The notes: generated from the sequence alone by a model not told the origin. Numbered from the stretch's first letter, positions 51,185 through 60,584 are shown. The stretch is DNA of 64,000 nt from Symbiodinium natans (GCA_905221605.1 CAJNDS010002714.1:241216-305215), one strand, 5' to 3'. Program-made: numbers and translations.

Positions 51185-53536
51185 ATGGCACCGTCTCCTG
51201 GCTTCCTGCTCTGGGGCTTGTGGTGGTTGGGGACAAACGATGCAGCGACCTGGGAGGGGGAATGCTCCGACTCCATCGGGCTGATTCCCGATAGCTTGGG
51301 CAGACGTGACAGGCGTCGCCTCACCAAACTGCTCAACGCACAGGTGTCTTGCCTGGTGACGCCCTTGCCTGTATGGGATCCTTTGCTTGGTCTGCGAGGT
51401 GGGGCGGTGGTGATACGGTGGCGCCGACGGCGTGGGCATATGTGTGAGCGGCAGAGGACCACTTGGCAGCGGCAGCCGCAGCTGTCCTTCTGGATGGGAT
51501 GGCCTCTGCGAGGCCGGCGCGTGGGCGAAGCGAGCCATCCCGGGCCTGAGCCAGGAACACCTATCGGGTCTGAGCGCCCGCCCCGCGAGCGCTCACCGCC
51601 TCCTCGAGCTCCCGCTCATGGTGGCGCCGGTGCTGCGCGGGGCGGGCGCACTTACTGCCCTGTTGCCGGATGCCCGTGCTCTGACCCGGCCCGTGCTCGC
51701 GGTTGGGCGAATGAGAGCTCAATGCGTGCCCATATTGATGCGCATTTAGCTGGTTCACTGGATGGGGACGTGCCCACTGCCTGGATGCAGGCCCGTGGGC
51801 GCATCCGCTGTCCTGTGTGTGGGCTCAGCGTGTCGGAGCGCTATGGCGTCCACCCAACCTGCCGTCCAGAGGCGAGGGCAGCTGCCGTGGATGACGTCGA
51901 CGCCATGGAAGTGGACGGCTTGCCTTTGCCTACCCTGGCTGCCATACAATCTGCACGCACGTCCACCCTCCGTCACATCCCAATGGCTGCGCGGCACGCC
52001 TGGAACCAGGTTCTCACTCGGGCGCTAGCTGCTGTGGCCCACCGCAATGATGTCGCGACGTGGCTGGAGCTTCTGATGCTGCCACAATGTGTGCTGTGCG
52101 CGCCGGGGCGCGGGGGTCGGCGACACCGCAAGGCTGCTGCTGCCTTCACTCTTGACAGGCTTCAGCGATGGCAAGAAGGCGAGCGCCTCTCACTCTGGGA
52201 GTCCAGGCCTCGCCGCCGGCCCCCACGGTCCGGACCATTGACGCCCGAGGAGCGCCGGGACATTGCCACCAGCTGGGGGCGTGAAGGCTTTGATCGGAAG
52301 GCCTGCGCTGCCCTCATGTCTAAGGGTCTCTGCCCTCAAACCGAGGAAACTGCCAGAGCTCTTGCTGCCCTCCACCCTCACCGGCCCTTGCCTTCCACAC
52401 CGGCCATGGGTGACTTGCCAGTCCCTCCTGCTTTGGCCCCGGAGTTGGTTGCCCGCTGCTTGCGAGCTTTTCCAGTTGAGACCGCCCCAGGCCCAACAGG
52501 ACTTCGCGTGCAGCACCTGCGGGATGCTTGTGTTGCGGGTGGGGGTGACAGCTTCATGGCTCAACTCGCCGATGTGGTCAACCTCATGGCCCAGGGGCGG
52601 GCCCCTGCAACTATAGCTCCTGTGCTGGCTGGCGCAGGGCTTGTGGCATTGCCTAAACCAGCTGGTGGCGTGAGGCCAATTGCGGTTGGCGAGCTGCTCC
52701 GCCGCCTCACGGGCAAGTGCTTAATGGCAGTGGTCAAGGATGAGGCACGTGCTTTCTTTTGGCCTGCTCAGGTAGGCGTGGCTGTCAAAGGAGGTGCTGA
52801 AAAAGCTGTGCACGCCGTACGTGCGTGGAGTGCCAGGCATTCTGGCTCGTCGCATAAAGCTCTCCTGAAGCTTGACTTCCGCAATGCCTTCAACTGTGTG
52901 AGCAGAGAGGAAGTGCTTAAGCAGACTGTCGTCCACTTCCCGGCCCTGGCCCGCTGGGCTGCTTGGTGCTACCGTCAGCCGAGCTGCCTGCAATTCGGTG
53001 ACCGCGCCTTGGAGTCGTCAGCTGGTGTGCAGCAGGGAGATCCCTTGGGACCCTTGTTGTTTTCCTTGGCCTTGCAACCGCTGGCTGCGGAGCTGCGGTC
53101 GGATTCTCTGGACCTTGCGGTGCACTTTCTGGATGACGGGGTGCTCGCTGGCGACTTTGCCCCCTTAGGGGCTGCGCTCCGGCTTGCCCAAACGCGTTCT
53201 AGAGCCATTGGCCTGGAGCTCAACCTTGACAAGTGCGAGTTGGTGGTTTTTGGTGCCCCAAACACGCAGCTCCTTCGGCCGCACTTCCCTGCCAACCTGC
53301 TGCAACGGCCCGATGGGTCCAGCCGTGTCCTCGTCAATAACTTCGAGTTTCTGGGTGCAGCAATTGGGGAGGACAGCTACATTTGCGCCCACACTGCGGC
53401 GCGGGCAGCCAAGGCTGGCGAGCTGCTGGAGGGTTCGCTCGCGTGGTCCATAGCATGCGCTGCAACCCTCCGTGTGCCCAGGCCGCTGCCCTGGCCACTT
53501 TCGATGGCCACGTGCAACGGTGCTTCGGTGATTTGA
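51185..53536 (+). CDS. Retrotransposon protein, 5' part: zinc fingers and reverse transcriptase
   Basis: Starts at an ATG (51185) and is open for 783 codons; only residues up to about 749 belong to the protein, the rest is out-of-frame after a lesion. Residues 1-20 are hydrophobic and Trp-rich. RVGEASHPGP is at 112-121. A C2H2 finger lies near 156-188 (CPVAGC ... HIDAH) and a second finger near 209-227 (CPVC ... HPTC). Reverse transcriptase motifs follow in order: LPKPAGGVRPIAVGE near 487, motif A LKLDFRNAFN near 559, motif B GVQQGDPLGPLLFS near 613, and motif C HFLDDG near 646 with the two catalytic Asp. FLDD replaces the commoner YADD. All catalytic Asp are present, so only the frameshift downstream disables it. 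Confidence 0.85.
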   Translation: MAPSPGFLLWGLWWLGTNDAATWEGECSDSIGLIPDSLGRRDRRRLTKLLNAQVSCLVTPLPVWDPLLGLRGGAVVIRWRRRRGHMCERQRTTWQRQPQLSFWMGWPLRGRRVGEASHPGPEPGTPIGSERPPRERSPPPRAPAHGGAGAARGGRTYCPVAGCPCSDPARARGWANESSMRAHIDAHLAGSLDGDVPTAWMQARGRIRCPVCGLSVSERYGVHPTCRPEARAAAVDDVDAMEVDGLPLPTLAAIQSARTSTLRHIPMAARHAWNQVLTRALAAVAHRNDVATWLELLMLPQCVLCAPGRGGRRHRKAAAAFTLDRLQRWQEGERLSLWESRPRRRPPRSGPLTPEERRDIATSWGREGFDRKACAALMSKGLCPQTEETARALAALHPHRPLPSTPAMGDLPVPPALAPELVARCLRAFPVETAPGPTGLRVQHLRDACVAGGGDSFMAQLADVVNLMAQGRAPATIAPVLAGAGLVALPKPAGGVRPIAVGELLRRLTGKCLMAVVKDEARAFFWPAQVGVAVKGGAEKAVHAVRAWSARHSGSSHKALLKLDFRNAFNCVSREEVLKQTVVHFPALARWAAWCYRQPSCLQFGDRALESSAGVQQGDPLGPLLFSLALQPLAAELRSDSLDLAVHFLDDGVLAGDFAPLGAALRLAQTRSRAIGLELNLDKCELVVFGAPNTQLLRPHFPANLLQRPDGSSRVLVNNFEFLGAAIGEDSYICAHTAARAAKAGELLEGSLAWSIACAATLRVPRPLPWPLSMATCNGASVI

Positions 53537-54615
53537 CCGGCCTTCACCTTACTGCTGGGCAGTGGCGACAGGCTGCACGGGGGGTTGGGCAGGCGGGCTT
53601 GGGCTTGCGCGCTAGCTTGGTGCATGCCCCAGCTGCCTACTTGGCGTCGCTTGGAGCAAGCTTGGCCGATTGTGCTGACATTGATCGTGCTTTTTCTGCC
53701 CAGGCCGTTCACGGGTCGCCTGCTGTGGCCGCCGCACTGCGGGCGCTGAATCGGGAGCTGCCCCAAGACTCAGCCCTGTCCCTGTGCGAAGCCTTGGCGG
53801 CCAAACAGCGTGCGCTTTCGGAGCGTGTGGACCTGGCCGGCTGGGAAGCGCAGCTGGCGCAAGCCTCCTTGGTGGAAAGGGCGGTGCTCCGCTCGGAAGC
53901 TGGCCTCGGGGCCAGGGCCTTCCTGGCAGCTACGCCCTCCGGTCGGACACGGCTCGAACCAGCAGTTTTCTGCGCTGAGTTGCGCTTTCGTTTGGGGGTG
54001 CCCGATGCTGCGGAGGACTGCTGGTGCCCCCTTTGTGATGGTGTGCTGGACCGACATAGCCACCACGCTGCGACTTGTGTTGCTGGTGGAGAGCGCACTC
54101 TGCGCCACAACTCTGTCCGGGATGTCCTCTACACCTGGTTGGACCGGGCGGGCTTCCGTCCCGAAAAGGAGCGCCCGGGGTTGCTCCTGCCCCACTTGGC
54201 TCGTCGGCGACCAGCTGACATTTACGTGCCTTCCTTAGCCGGGTCCCCTGCCGCGCTTGACTTCGCCATCACGGCGCCCCAGCGGCAAGAGACCTTGGCT
54301 TTGGCGGGTCAGGAGGCTGGAGCAGCAGCGGCCGCGTATGCCCGACACAAGGAGGACCACCAGAGCACTGCACGAACGTGTGAGGCTCAGGGGGTCACCT
54401 TCGTGCCCATGGTGGCAGAAACGACGGGCAATTGGGATGCTGGGGCTGCCGTCGTCATCAAGCACGTCGCTCGCGCTGTAGCAGCCCGCACTGGGGAGAT
54501 GCCAAGTCTGCTACATTCCCTCTTGTTGCAGGAGCTGTGTGTGGCGGCTCGGTCCCACCGGGCAAAGGCTGCTCTGAGGCGGCGGCTCGCTACGACTGCG
54601 CTCGGGGATACCTAG
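53383..54615 (+). CDS. Retrotransposon protein, 3' part: CCHC finger and restriction-like endonuclease
   Basis: Open to TAG at 54613-54615. Useful sequence begins about 53430 (GFARVVHSMRCNPP), after the frame change; the ATG-like codons before are not a start. A CX2CX8HX4C finger is near residues 215-232 (CPLCDGVLDRHSHHAATC). The nuclease core shows RRPAD, 13 residues, then DFAIT (about 275-296). Next come a Lys in YARHKEDH and F-V-P-M-V-A-E-T-T-G-N-W. RPxD-X12-14-D is the signature of RLE endonucleases of R2-type elements. Compared with what I recall of relatives, a short stretch between GELLEG and GFARVVHS appears deleted at the frameshift. Confidence 0.8.
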   Translation: MRPHCGAGSQGWRAAGGFARVVHSMRCNPPCAQAAALATFDGHVQRCFGDLTGLHLTAGQWRQAARGVGQAGLGLRASLVHAPAAYLASLGASLADCADIDRAFSAQAVHGSPAVAAALRALNRELPQDSALSLCEALAAKQRALSERVDLAGWEAQLAQASLVERAVLRSEAGLGARAFLAATPSGRTRLEPAVFCAELRFRLGVPDAAEDCWCPLCDGVLDRHSHHAATCVAGGERTLRHNSVRDVLYTWLDRAGFRPEKERPGLLLPHLARRRPADIYVPSLAGSPAALDFAITAPQRQETLALAGQEAGAAAAAYARHKEDHQSTARTCEAQGVTFVPMVAETTGNWDAGAAVVIKHVARAVAARTGEMPSLLHSLLLQELCVAARSHRAKAALRRRLATTALGDT

Positions 54616-55049
54616 GTGGGATGTTGGCCTGGATGGTCCTGAGTCCTGAGATCCTATGCAGCAGCTGCGGTCGGGAGGACCCGCCGTAGGGGGACGGGGC
54701 GGTGGATGGGCTCAGCCGCGTCTTCCGCCCGCGGTTCCGAGGGGACGTCACTGCTAAGCTACCGCACGGGAAGTGAGCTCGTTCTGAGGCCCCATGAGGC
54801 AAAGCATCCTCGCATTCCTGCTCTCAGAAGGGCATCTTCCATACATGGGGTGCTTCCCTATATGCACTCATGTCTGGCTCGGACATGTTTGTTTGTTTGT
54901 TTGTTCCTGCAAAGTCCTCAGATGCAGTTGGGGTCCGGGCCTGAGCTCAATGTAGCTCTTCCGGCATTTGCAGGAGGGTTTCAGTTTTCTTTGGTTTTCC
55001 TGGTCTGCTTGTTCTGGATGCCTCCTCACAGACCAAGCTTGAAGTATCT
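54616..55049 (+). other. Retrotransposon 3' untranslated region and flank
   Basis: No gene. Contains the TTTG repeat at 54888-54904, which may be the element's tail, then unique sequence to the start of the satellite field. Confidence 0.45.
54888..54904 (+). repeat. (TTTG)4 short repeat, possible LINE tail
   Basis: Four TTTG units about 280 bases after the stop codon. Many non-LTR elements end in a short simple repeat. This one may instead be chance. Confidence 0.5.
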
Positions 55050-56640
55050 TGCGAGCCCGGCCTTCCCCCAATACTAAATTACGAGCCCGGGCCTTCCCCC
55101 AATACTAAATTACGAGCCCGGGCCTTCTGCCAATACTAAATTACGAGCTCGGGCCTTCTTTTCTTGCCAGACTGGTCTCCCCGTGCCCCCCCCTCCCCAA
55201 ACTATTCGAACTATTCGAAATTATTCGAACTATTCGAACCCCCTTGGTTCGAATTTTCGAATAGTTCGAATAGTTTGAATAGTTTGGGCGCCCCAGGCCG
55301 GGCCCCAAACTATTCGAACACCCCCCCTCCCAATACTAAATTATGAGCCCGGGCCTTCTCCCAGAACTAAATTACGAGCCCGGGCCTTCTCCCAATACTG
55401 AATTACGAGCCCGGGCCTTCCCCCAATACTAAATTACGAGCCCGGCCTTCCCCCAATACTAAATTACGAGCCCGGGCCTTCCCCCAATACCAAATTACGA
55501 GCCCGAGCCTTCCCTTCCTTTCCAGACTGGTCTCCCCGGCCCCCCCCCCCCAAACTATTCGAACTATTCGAACTATTCGGGATTATTCGGACCGAACAGT
55601 TCGAATAGTTTGAATAGTTTGGGCGCCCCAGGCCAGGCCCCAAACTATTCGAACACCCCCCCTCCCAACACTAAATACGAGCCCGGGCCTTCTCCGAATA
55701 CTAAATTACGAGCCCGGGCATTCCCCCAATACTAAATTACGAGCCCGGGCCTTCTCCCAATACTAAATTACGAGCCCGGACCTTCCCCCACGAGCCCGTG
55801 CCTTCCCCCAATACTAAATTACGAGCCCGTGCCTTCCCCCAATACTAAATTACGAGCCAGGGTCTTCTCCCAATACTAAATTACGAGCCAGGGCCTTCCC
55901 CTCCTTTCCAGACTGGTCTCCCCGGCCCCCCCCCCAAACTATTCGAACTATTCGAACTATTCGAAATTATTCGAATAATTCGAATAATTTCGAATAGTTC
56001 GAATAGTTCGAATAGTTTGGGCGCCCCAGGCCGGGCCTCAAACTATTCGAACACCCCCCTCCCAATACTAATTACGAGCCCGGGCCTTGTCCCAATACTA
56101 AATTACGAGCTCGGGCCTTCTCCCAATACTAAATTACGAGCCCGGGCCTTCCCCCAATACTAAATTACGAGCCCGGCCTTCCCCCAATACTAAATAACGA
56201 GCCCGGGCCTTCCCCCAATCCTAAATTACGAGCCCGGGCCTTCCCCCAATACTAAATTACGAGCCCGGGCCTTCTCCCAACACTAAATTACGAGCCATGG
56301 CCTTCCCTTCCTTTCCAGACTGGTCTCCCCGGGCCCCCCCCCAAACTATTCGAACTATTCGAACTATTCGAAACTATTCGAACTATTCGAACCCCCTTGG
56401 TTCGAATAGTTCGAATAGTTTCAAATAGTTCGAATAGTTTGAGTAGTTTGGGCGCCCCAGGCCGGACCCCAAACTACTCCCAATACTAAATTACGAGCCC
56501 GGGCCTTCCCCCAATACTAAATTACGAGCCCGGCCTTCCCCCAATACTAAATAACGAGCCCGGGCCTTCCCCCAATCCTAAATTACGAGCCCGGGCCTTC
56601 TCCCAACGCTAAATTACGAGTCATGGCCTTCCCTTCCTTT
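55050..56640 (+). repeat. 31-bp satellite interleaved with palindromic TTCGAA modules
   Basis: The main unit is 31 bp, AATTACGAGCCCGGGCC followed by TTCCCCCAATACTA, in runs of about three to eight copies. Runs are separated by a module: CCAGACTGGTCTCCCC, a C-run, TTCGAACTA repeats in both orientations, then TTTGGGCGCCCCAGGCC. The CCAGACTGG landmark recurs near 55168, 55522, 55908, 56316 and 56641, giving a higher-order period of roughly 330-410 bp. The left boundary follows the retrotransposon closely. Confidence 0.9.
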
Positions 56641-56767
56641 CCAGACTGGTCTCCCCGGGCACCCCACCCCCCTAAACTATTCGAACTATTCGAACTATTC
56701 GAAATTTTTCGAACTATTCGAACCCCCTTGGCTCGAATAGTTCGAATAGTTTGGGGCACTAGTTTTG

Positions 56768-57860
56768 TGCGGCATTTGCAGGACTTTTGCAGGGCGCCAA
56801 GGGGATCCCGGCAAATTTCGACCCGCAAAGTTGTTCCTACCCGTTCCCGGCATTTGCAGGACTTTTGCAGGGCGCCAAGGGGATCCCGGCAAATTTCGAC
56901 CCGCAAAGTTGTTCCTACCCGTTCCCGTTTTGCGTGGTACTTGAAGAACTTTCCAGGGTGCCAAGGGGATCCCGGCAAATTTCGACCCGCAAAGTTGTTC
57001 CTACCCGTTCCCGTTTTGTGTGTTATTTGCGGGACTTTTGCAGGGCGCCAAGGGGATCCCGGCAAATTTCGACCCGCCAAGTTGTTCCTACCCGTTCCCG
57101 TTTTGTGTGGCATTTGCAGGACTTTTTCAGGGTGCCAAGGGGATCCCGGCAAATTTCGACCCGCAAAGTTGTTCCTACCCGTTCCCGTTTTGTGTGTTAT
57201 TTGCGGGACTTTTGCAGGGCGCCAAGGGGATCCCGGCAAATTTCGACCTGCAAAGTTGTTCCTACCCGTTCCCGTGTTGTGTGGTATTTGCGGGACTTTT
57301 GCAGGGTGCCAAGGGGATCCCGGCAAATTTCGACCCGCAAAGTTGTTCCTACCCGTTCCCGTTTCGTGTGGTATTTGTAGGACTTTTGCAGGGTGCCAAG
57401 GGGATCCCGGCAAATTTCGACCCGCAAAGTTATTCCTACCCGTTCCCGTTTTGTGTGGTATTTGCGGGACTTTTGCAGGGTGCCAAGGGGATCCCGGCAA
57501 ATTTCGACCCGCCAAGGTGTTCCTACCCGTTCCCGTTTTGTGCGGTATTTGCGGGACTTTTGCAGGGTGCCAAGGGGATCCCGGCAAATTTCGACCCGCA
57601 AATGTTGTTCCTACCCGTTCCCGTTTTGCGTGGTATTTGCGGGACTTTTCCAGGGTGCCAAGGGGATCCCGGCAAATTTCGACCCGCAAAGTTGTTCCTA
57701 CCCGTTCCCGTTTTGTGTGGTATTTGCGGGACTTTTGCAGGGTGCCAAGGGGATCCCGGCAAATTTCGACCCGCAACGTTGTTCCTACCCGTTCCCGTTT
57801 TGTGCGGTATTTGCGGGTCTTTTGCAGGGTGCCAAGGGGATTCCGGCAAATTTTGACCTT
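56768..57860 (+). repeat. 87-bp tandem satellite, about 13 copies
   Basis: GATCCCGGCAAATTTCGAC recurs at 56804, 56882, 56968, 57055, 57142, 57229 and onward at 87-bp steps to about 57838. The first copy is 9 bp shorter. Copies differ at a few sites, e.g. CAGGGCGCC/CAGGGTGCC and TGTGTTATT/TGTGGTATT. Since 87 = 3 x 29 and the unit lacks stops in several frames, it gives open frames of 439 codons on - and 540 on +; these are not genes. Confidence 0.95.
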
Positions 57861-57921
57861 TGGGGGCCCCAGGCCGGCGCGAACCCCCCTTCCTCCCAAA
57901 CTGGTCTCCCCGGGGACCCCC

Positions 57922-59370
57922 CAAACTAGTCGAACTATTCGAACTATTCGAAACTATTCGAACTATTCGAACCCCCCTGGTTCGAATAGTTCGAATAGTT
58001 CGAATAGTTTGGGGCACCAGCCCTCGCCCCCAAACTATTCGAACTATCCGAACCCCCCTGGTTCGAATAGTTCGAATAGTTTGGGGTACCAGGCCGGGCC
58101 CCCAAACTATTCGAACTATTCGAACCCCCCTGGTTCGAATAGTTCGAACAGTTCGAATAGTTTGGGGCACCAGGCCGGGCCCCCAAACTATTCGAACTAT
58201 TCGAACCCCTCTGGTTCGAATAGTTCGAATAGTTTCGAATAGTTCGAATAGTTCGAATAGTTTGGGGGCCCGGCCTGGGGCCCCCGCACTATTCGAACTA
58301 TTCGAACCCCCCTTCCTCCCAAACTGGTCTCCCCGGGGACGCCCCAAACTATTCGAACTATTCGAACTATTCGAAACTATTCGAACTATTCGAACCCCCC
58401 TGGTTCGAATAGTTCGAATAGTTCGAATAGTTCGAATAGTTTGGGGGCCCCAGGCCGGGCCCCCAAACCATTCAAACTATGCGAACCCCCCTTCCTCCCA
58501 AACTGGTCTCCCCAGGCAACCCCCAAACTATTCGAACTTTTCGAACTATTCGAAACTATTCGAACTATTCGAACCCCCCTGGTTCGAATAGTTCGAATAG
58601 TTCGAATAGTTTGGGGCACCAGCCCTCGCCCCCAAACTATTCGAATTATTCGAACCCCCCTGGTTCGAATAGTTCGAATAGTTCGAATAGTTTGGGCCTC
58701 CAGGCCGGGCCCCCAAACTATTCGAACTATTCGAACCCCTCTGGTTCGAATAGTTCGAATAGTTTCGAATAGTTCGAATAGTTCGAATAGTTTGGGGGCC
58801 CGGCCTGGGGCCCCCACACTATTCGAACTATTCGAACCCCCCTTCCTCCCAAACTGGTCTCCCCGGGGACGCCCCAAACTATTCGAACTATTCGAAACTA
58901 TTCGAACTATTCGAACCCCCCTGGTTCGAATAGTTCGAATAGTTCGAATAGTTCGAATAGTTTGGGGGCCCCAGGCCGGGCCCCCAAACCATTCAAACTA
59001 TGCGAACCCCCCTTCCTCCCAAACTGGTCTCCCCAGGCAACCCCCAAACTATTCGAACTTTTCGAACTATTCGAAACTATTCGAACTATTCGAACCCCCC
59101 TGGTTCGAATAGTTCGAATAGTTCGAATAGTTTGGGGCACCAGCCCTCGCCCCCAAACTATTCGAATTATTCGAACCCCCCTGGCTCGAATAGTTCGAAT
59201 AGTTCGAATAGTTTGGGCCTCCAGGCCGGGCCCCCAAACTATTCGAACTATTCGAACCCCCCTGGTTCGAATAGTTCGAATAGTTTCGAATAGTTTCGAA
59301 TAGTTCGAATAGTTCGAATAGTTTGGGGGCCCCAGTCCGGACTCCAAACCATTCAAACTATTCGAACCCC
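57922..59370. repeat. 9-bp TTCGAACTA repeats arranged as long perfect inverted repeats
   Basis: Runs of TTCGAACTA face runs of its complement across a CCCCT spacer. They form stems of about 16 to 25 bp with a 5-base loop, more than ten times in 1.4 kb, separated by GGGGCACCAG, GGCCCCAGGCCGGGCCCC or similar GC-rich spacers and by CAAACTGGTCTCCCC. A block of about 521-530 bp (from about 58270) is repeated in tandem from about 58800. Long frames of Asn-Ser, Ile-Arg-Thr or Phe-Glu-Leu repeats come from the 9-bp period. Confidence 0.9.
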
Positions 59371-59426
59371 TGTTTGAATGTTCAGAAAAGACGCATGGTC
59401 ACATAATACAGGAAGGTTCCTCGTAC

Positions 59427-59461
<35 letters not shown>

Positions 59462-59463
59462 TG
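59427..59463. repeat. (TA)n microsatellite
   Basis: ATATATAT runs around a central GTATATA. Confidence 0.9.
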
Positions 59464-59477
59464 GTGCAGCGTCGCTG

Positions 59478-59620
59478 CCCCCCCCACCCCACCCAACCCC
59501 ATCAGTGCGGCCCACCCCACCCACCAGCCCCCACCCCCCCCCCCTTCTTCCAGCCCCACAGCCGCCCCGCCGCCACCAGCCCCCCCACCCCCCCCACCCC
59601 TCCCCCCCCCACCCCTGTTT
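59478..59620 (+). repeat. C-rich low-complexity tract
   Basis: Stretches of C broken by ACCC, AGC and GCC, giving Pro-rich artefact frames. Confidence 0.85.
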
Positions 59621-59649
59621 GGGCCGCCCTGTGGGGTGGTGTGGTTGGG

Positions 59650-59830
59650 GTTTGGCTTTAGGGTTTAGGGTTTAGGGTTTAGGGTTTAGGGTTTAGGGTT
59701 TAGGGGTTAGGGGTTAGGGGTTAGGGGTTAGGGTTTAGGGTTTAGGGTCTAGGGTTTAGGGTTTAGGATCCGCGCCCCGCCCCCCTGTGGTTTGGGCCCC
59801 CCTGTGGGGTGGTGTGGTTGGGGTTTGGGT

Positions 59831-59911
<81 letters not shown>

Positions 59912-60420
59912 GGTTTAGGGTTTAGGGTTTAGGGTTACGGTTGAGGGTTTAGGGTTTAGGGTTTAGGGTTTAGGGTTTAGGGTTCAGGGGGGGTGGGCCC
60001 CATCCTCCCTTGGATCCCTACCCCCACCCCCCACCCCTTGGTGTAGGTGTGGTTGGGGGGTTAGGGTTTAAGGGTTTAGGGTTTACGGTTTAAGGATTAG
60101 GCCTACCCCCTGGCCCCCCCCTGTGGTGTGGGTGCGGTTTGGGGGTTAGGGTTTAGTGTTTAAGGTTTCGGGTTTAGGGTTCGGGGTTTAGGGTCCGAGG
60201 TTTTGGCCCGTGGTGTGATTGGCGGGTTGGGTTAGGATTTGGGGGAGAAGGTTGAAGAGACCGGCCACCCGTGCTACCCCTGCGTGGTGTGGGTGTGGGG
60301 GGGTTAGGGTTTTCGGGTTTAGGGTTTAGGGTTTAGGGTTTAAGGTTTAAGGTTTAAGGTTAAAGTTTAAGGTTTAGGGTTTACATAAGTTTAGGGTTTA
60401 AGGCTTAGCCACCCCTGTGT
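59650..60420 (+). repeat. Interstitial telomere-like domain: TTTAGGG and GGGTTGA arrays
   Basis: 59657-59768 is mostly TTTAGGG with some GTTAGGG variants. 59827-59911 is a homogenised GGGTTGA array of about 12 units. 59912-59990 returns to TTTAGGG. 60060-60400 holds shorter degenerate tracts separated by CCCCACCCC-type spacers, with a repeated TGTGGTGTGGGTG landmark. TTTAGGG is the telomere repeat of plants and, as far as I recall, of dinoflagellates. Confidence 0.95.
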
Positions 60421-60545
60421 TGTGAATGGGGGGTTGGCGTTTGGGGTTGAAGGTTTACGGTTTAGGTTAAGGGTGGGGGCCGGGGGGCTGCGGCGGGGGC
60501 GGGTTCCAGTAGGGGGGCTTGCATTGGGGGGGGTTTTGGGTGGGC

Positions 60546-60574
60546 GGGGGGGGGGGGGGGGGGGGGGGGGGGGG
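60546..60574 (+). repeat. Poly-G tract, 29 bases
   Basis: Uninterrupted G run ending the G-rich domain. Its length may be unreliable. Confidence 0.95.
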
Positions 60575-60584
60575 AGATTAACCC

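Larger units (their letters stand above)
51185..54615 (+). mobile_element. Non-LTR retrotransposon with RLE-type endonuclease, nearly intact
   Basis: Domain order along one coding region: hydrophobic N-terminus, GEASHPGP motif, C2H2 finger, CxxC...HxxxC finger, reverse transcriptase, CxxC...HxxxxC finger, restriction-like endonuclease. This is the architecture of R2/NeSL/CRE-type elements, which nick a target with the C-terminal nuclease and prime reverse transcription there. The coding region is split by one frameshift near 53430. There are no long terminal repeats. The 3' end may be the TTTG repeat at 54888-54904. Target-site duplications were not identified. Confidence 0.85.

Noticed and set aside
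51518-51547. GEASHPGP as a true 2A ribosome-skipping peptide
   Set aside because: The Glu is one residue out of place, the Asn is His here, and the upstream Asp-Val/Ile is missing. Kept as a motif, not called 2A.
56583-58242. Open frames of 438 (-) and 539 (+) codons, looking like large repeat proteins
   Set aside because: They follow the 87-bp and 9-bp satellite periods, both divisible by three, and are open on both strands at once. No start context, no non-repeat domain.
57860-59356. Frames made of Asn-Ser, Ile-Arg-Thr, Phe-Glu-Leu or Arg-Ile-Val repeats
   Set aside because: Direct translation of TTCGAACTA units and their complement; no independent coding signal.
59650-60420. True chromosome end
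   Set aside because: The arrays are degenerate, interrupted by other sequence, and followed by 3.6 kb of non-telomeric DNA.
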